The notes under the pieces are model-generated. The model did no database searches and was not told where the DNA came from. It was given only the letters and a program-made list of their open reading frames with translations. This document shows positions 5,926 through 7,941 of a stretch of DNA of 7,941 bases, one piece after another. The position numbers and the translations under genes are program-made. The DNA is from Bdellovibrionales bacterium. GTDB lineage: Bacteria; Bdellovibrionota; Bacteriovoracia; Bacteriovoracales; Bacteriovoracaceae. The first letter of the stretch is position 1; each line of letters begins with the position of its first letter. The stretch spans positions 1 to 7,941 of the forward strand of contig SXUH01000263.1 of NCBI GenBank assembly GCA_005791855.1, in the 5' to 3' direction.

Positions 5926-7941
5926 TTTCAGTCTTGTCTTTCATCTTGAAGAGCTCCTGGAACTTCTCGAGGCCCGTCCCCTGCACCTCGCAGGAGTTCC
6001 TCGTGCAGATCTGGTAGCTCTCGTCGGTCCGCGTGTGGTAGTCCATCACGAAACGAGAGAAGAAGTGGCTTCGCATCTCGATGAACTCCGGCCTCTGGAG
6101 CCAGCCGACCGGCACCTCGATCTTCCGGAAGATGGCCTGCGGATAGGTCATGGCCCGGAGCCCTTCCCCGTGGCCGATGGGATTGGTGAGGATGAACTGC
6201 GGGAGCTGTGCGTACTTGTCCCCGAGGACGACCTCCGGTGCGAGCTCCGGGTTAAGCACGCTGCACCGGGAGAGCAGGTGGACGAAGGTCATCGCGGAGG
6301 ATCGGTAGGACTGGTCAAACAGTGGCGCCGGGAGGTTGAAGATCCCGGAGGATTTCTTCGTCAGCGCGGTGGTATGGAAGACCCCGTCCTTCAGGAAATT
6401 CTTCAGAGTGAAATCGATGGCATCGAGAGCGTTCTTCTTGAAGGTCTCGTTCCCGGTGACCTCGAAGAGGCGAAGCTGCGCTTCACTGAAGCTCACGTAG
6501 TCTTCGAAGTACAGGGGCTGATCGTCGAGCGTGTTCGTATGCCGGAGGACGTGTCTCCCGCTGTCGGTATCGGTCAGGATGAATTCCTTGATGCACCCTT
6601 CGACGGTCTGCTGGATGAGGCCCAGCGCTTCGTTCTGGATCACGTCGATCGGGCAGTACTGGACCACGTCCGCGAGCGCGGAGAGGACCATGTAGTTCCA
6701 GCCCGAGATCCCCTTCCGGTCGGTCGCCGGCGGCATCCGCATCTTCCGCTGCTCGAGGAGCCGTCCCCGGATCTCCCGGATCTCCTGCCACCCGTCCTGG
6801 GTGTAGTACTGCTGCTTCAGGGCCGGGTTCAGGGAAAGGACGTTGAGCCCGTGCTCGAAGTTCCCCTTCTCGGTGATGTTGAAGATGCCGAGGTACTGGT
6901 CGAGCTTGATCTTCTGCTCCGGCGGCGCCGATTCGAAGCTCGCCTCGAACTCCTCCTTGGAATAGGTGAAGTAGAGCCCTTCGGTCCCTTCGGAGTCCGC
7001 GTCCTGGGAGCTGAAGAAGTACCCTTCGTCGGAGATCATCTCCGTCCGGAGGTAGTCGATGGTCTGGAGGATCCCGTCGAACATCAGGGGGGACGGGTAG
7101 AACTGGCAGACCTTGGAGAGGACCTTGAGGAGGCCCGCCTGGTCGTAGAGCATCTTCTCGAAGTGTGGCACGAGGAACTTGTCATCGGTGGAGTAGCGAT
7201 GCATCCCCCCCTTTGCGTGGTCGAACAACCCTCCCATCATCATCCGCTCGATCGTCTCCACCAGGTGCTGGCCCTGCTCCTTCGGGATCATCCCTTCCAG
7301 GATCTGTTCGCAGCCCCACTCGTAGAAAGAGAAGTGCGGGAACTTCGGCGCCTTCCCGTACCCCCCGTTGGCGGAGTCCGCGTACCCCTTGAGGGCGTTC
7401 ATGATGGCGGACGGGGCAGGGAAGTGCCCGCCGAACTCGATCTTCTTCTCGATCTCAATGGGCTTATTGATTTCTTCCAGGAGCTTATTGGCACTGTCAT
7501 TGATGGCCTGGGGCTCGGTTTTGAAGGCTTGGTTGATCTGTTTTAGGACGTCCATAAAGGACGGGGAGTCCTTCCGGGCAACCTTCGGGAAGTAGGTCCC
7601 GGCGAAGAAAGGCTTACCCTCCGGGGTCAGAATCACCGTTAAGGGCCAGCCGCCCCGGCCGGTCATGATCGAGCAGGCGGTCTGGTAGTAATGGTCTAGA
7701 TCCGGGAATTCCTCGCGATCTACTTTTATAGATATAAAATTTTCATTCAAGTAAACAGCCGTTGTTTGGTCTTCAAAAGACTCATGGGCCATGACATGGC
7801 ACCAGTGACAAGAAGAGTAGCCAATCGAAAGGAAAATAAGTTTGTTTAGTTCCTTAGCCTTTTTGAGGGGTTGCTCGCCATACGAGTACCAGTGGATAGG
7901 GTTTTCAGCATGTTGTTTGAGATATAATGACTTCTCTTTGC
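5918..7941 (-). CDS. DUF255/YyaL (SSP411-like) thioredoxin-domain protein, 5' end just beyond right edge
   Basis: 673 residues are visible; the reading frame is open to the right edge. The first visible residues (SLYLKQHAENPIHW at 4-17) match the usual start of this family about 10-15 residues in, so only a short N-terminus is missing. A thioredoxin-like domain follows: IFLSIGYSSCHWCHVMAHESFED, with the C44-H-W-C47 redox pair, then GGWPLTVILTPEGKPFFAGTYFP-type sequence. From about residue 190 onward comes the long helical (six-hairpin glycosidase-like) region, with family blocks such as AKFPHF-like GKAPKFPHF, GGLFDHAKGGMHRYS, PHFEKMLYDQAGLL and SSQDADSEG. The C-terminus ends in the usual Cys-containing block ICTRNSCE. 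An internal ATG at 7792 is not the start, because the CxxC and conserved N-terminal blocks lie upstream of it. The family is widespread but biochemically unclear; a role in redox or sugar-type chemistry is a guess. It heads, or sits early in, the operon with the CoA-transferase-like gene and slyD. Confidence 0.95.
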   Translation of the reverse strand, partial: KEKSLYLKQHAENPIHWYSYGEQPLKKAKELNKLIFLSIGYSSCHWCHVMAHESFEDQTTAVYLNENFISIKVDREEFPDLDHYYQTACSIMTGRGGWPLTVILTPEGKPFFAGTYFPKVARKDSPSFMDVLKQINQAFKTEPQAINDSANKLLEEINKPIEIEKKIEFGGHFPAPSAIMNALKGYADSANGGYGKAPKFPHFSFYEWGCEQILEGMIPKEQGQHLVETIERMMMGGLFDHAKGGMHRYSTDDKFLVPHFEKMLYDQAGLLKVLSKVCQFYPSPLMFDGILQTIDYLRTEMISDEGYFFSSQDADSEGTEGLYFTYSKEEFEASFESAPPEQKIKLDQYLGIFNITEKGNFEHGLNVLSLNPALKQQYYTQDGWQEIREIRGRLLEQRKMRMPPATDRKGISGWNYMVLSALADVVQYCPIDVIQNEALGLIQQTVEGCIKEFILTDTDSGRHVLRHTNTLDDQPLYFEDYVSFSEAQLRLFEVTGNETFKKNALDAIDFTLKNFLKDGVFHTTALTKKSSGIFNLPAPLFDQSYRSSAMTFVHLLSRCSVLNPELAPEVVLGDKYAQLPQFILTNPIGHGEGLRAMTYPQAIFRKIEVPVGWLQRPEFIEMRSHFFSRFVMDYHTRTDESYQICTRNSCEVQGTGLEKFQELFKMKDKTENA

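Noticed and set aside
5510..7546. Very long plus-strand open frame (678 codons) antisense to the DUF255 and CoA-transferase-like genes
   Set aside because: Its translation is a low-complexity mix rich in L, E, V, D and R, typical of the reverse of GC-rich codons; the minus-strand frames match known families across the same bases.

Overview
The window looks like the chromosome of a Gram-negative bacterium, moderately GC-rich by eye, with AT-rich stretches at gene starts and in the one intergenic gap. Genes are packed tightly, with 4-8 base overlaps inside operons and overlapping stop codons at the convergent junction. Sec signal peptides, a SlyD foldase and murein-peptide enzymes point to a proteobacterium-like cell with a periplasm. 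The mix of a Cys-rich exported orphan protein with peptidoglycan hydrolases is reminiscent of Bdellovibrionota/Bacteriovoracia, but that placement is an inference and not proven here.

Layout, left to right. (1) Minus-strand operon, 1-2724: a 708-residue exported, Cys-rich, multi-hydrophobic-segment protein of unknown function, then an M15-type D,D-/L,D-carboxypeptidase that starts on an ATGA overlap and runs off the left edge. (2) A 168-base divergent promoter region, 2725-2892, the only real intergenic space. (3) Plus-strand operon, 2893-4514: a YiiX-like permuted NlpC/P60 (papain-fold) hydrolase with a signal peptide, then an enolase-superfamily L-Ala-D/L-Glu dipeptide epimerase, also on an ATGA overlap. 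(4) Minus-strand operon, 7941 to 4511: a nearly complete DUF255/YyaL-type protein (thioredoxin-like domain plus six-hairpin-like domain), a C-terminally short CaiB/BaiF (class III CoA-transferase/racemase-like) protein, and a SlyD-type FKBP prolyl isomerase with a His-rich tail. Its last codon overlaps the epimerase stop on the other strand.

How the genes may work together: the carboxypeptidase, the permuted NlpC/P60 enzyme and the dipeptide epimerase together resemble the logic of the Bacillus ykfABC murein-peptide pathway (trim the stem peptide, release L-Ala-D-Glu, epimerise it to L-Ala-L-Glu), but two of the three steps would be filled by unrelated families. The large exported protein is translationally coupled to the carboxypeptidase and may be a cell-envelope partner. 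The right-hand operon appears to be a separate unit (protein quality or redox and CoA-ester metabolism). Both edge genes are cut by the window. No RNA genes, CRISPR arrays or mobile elements were seen.
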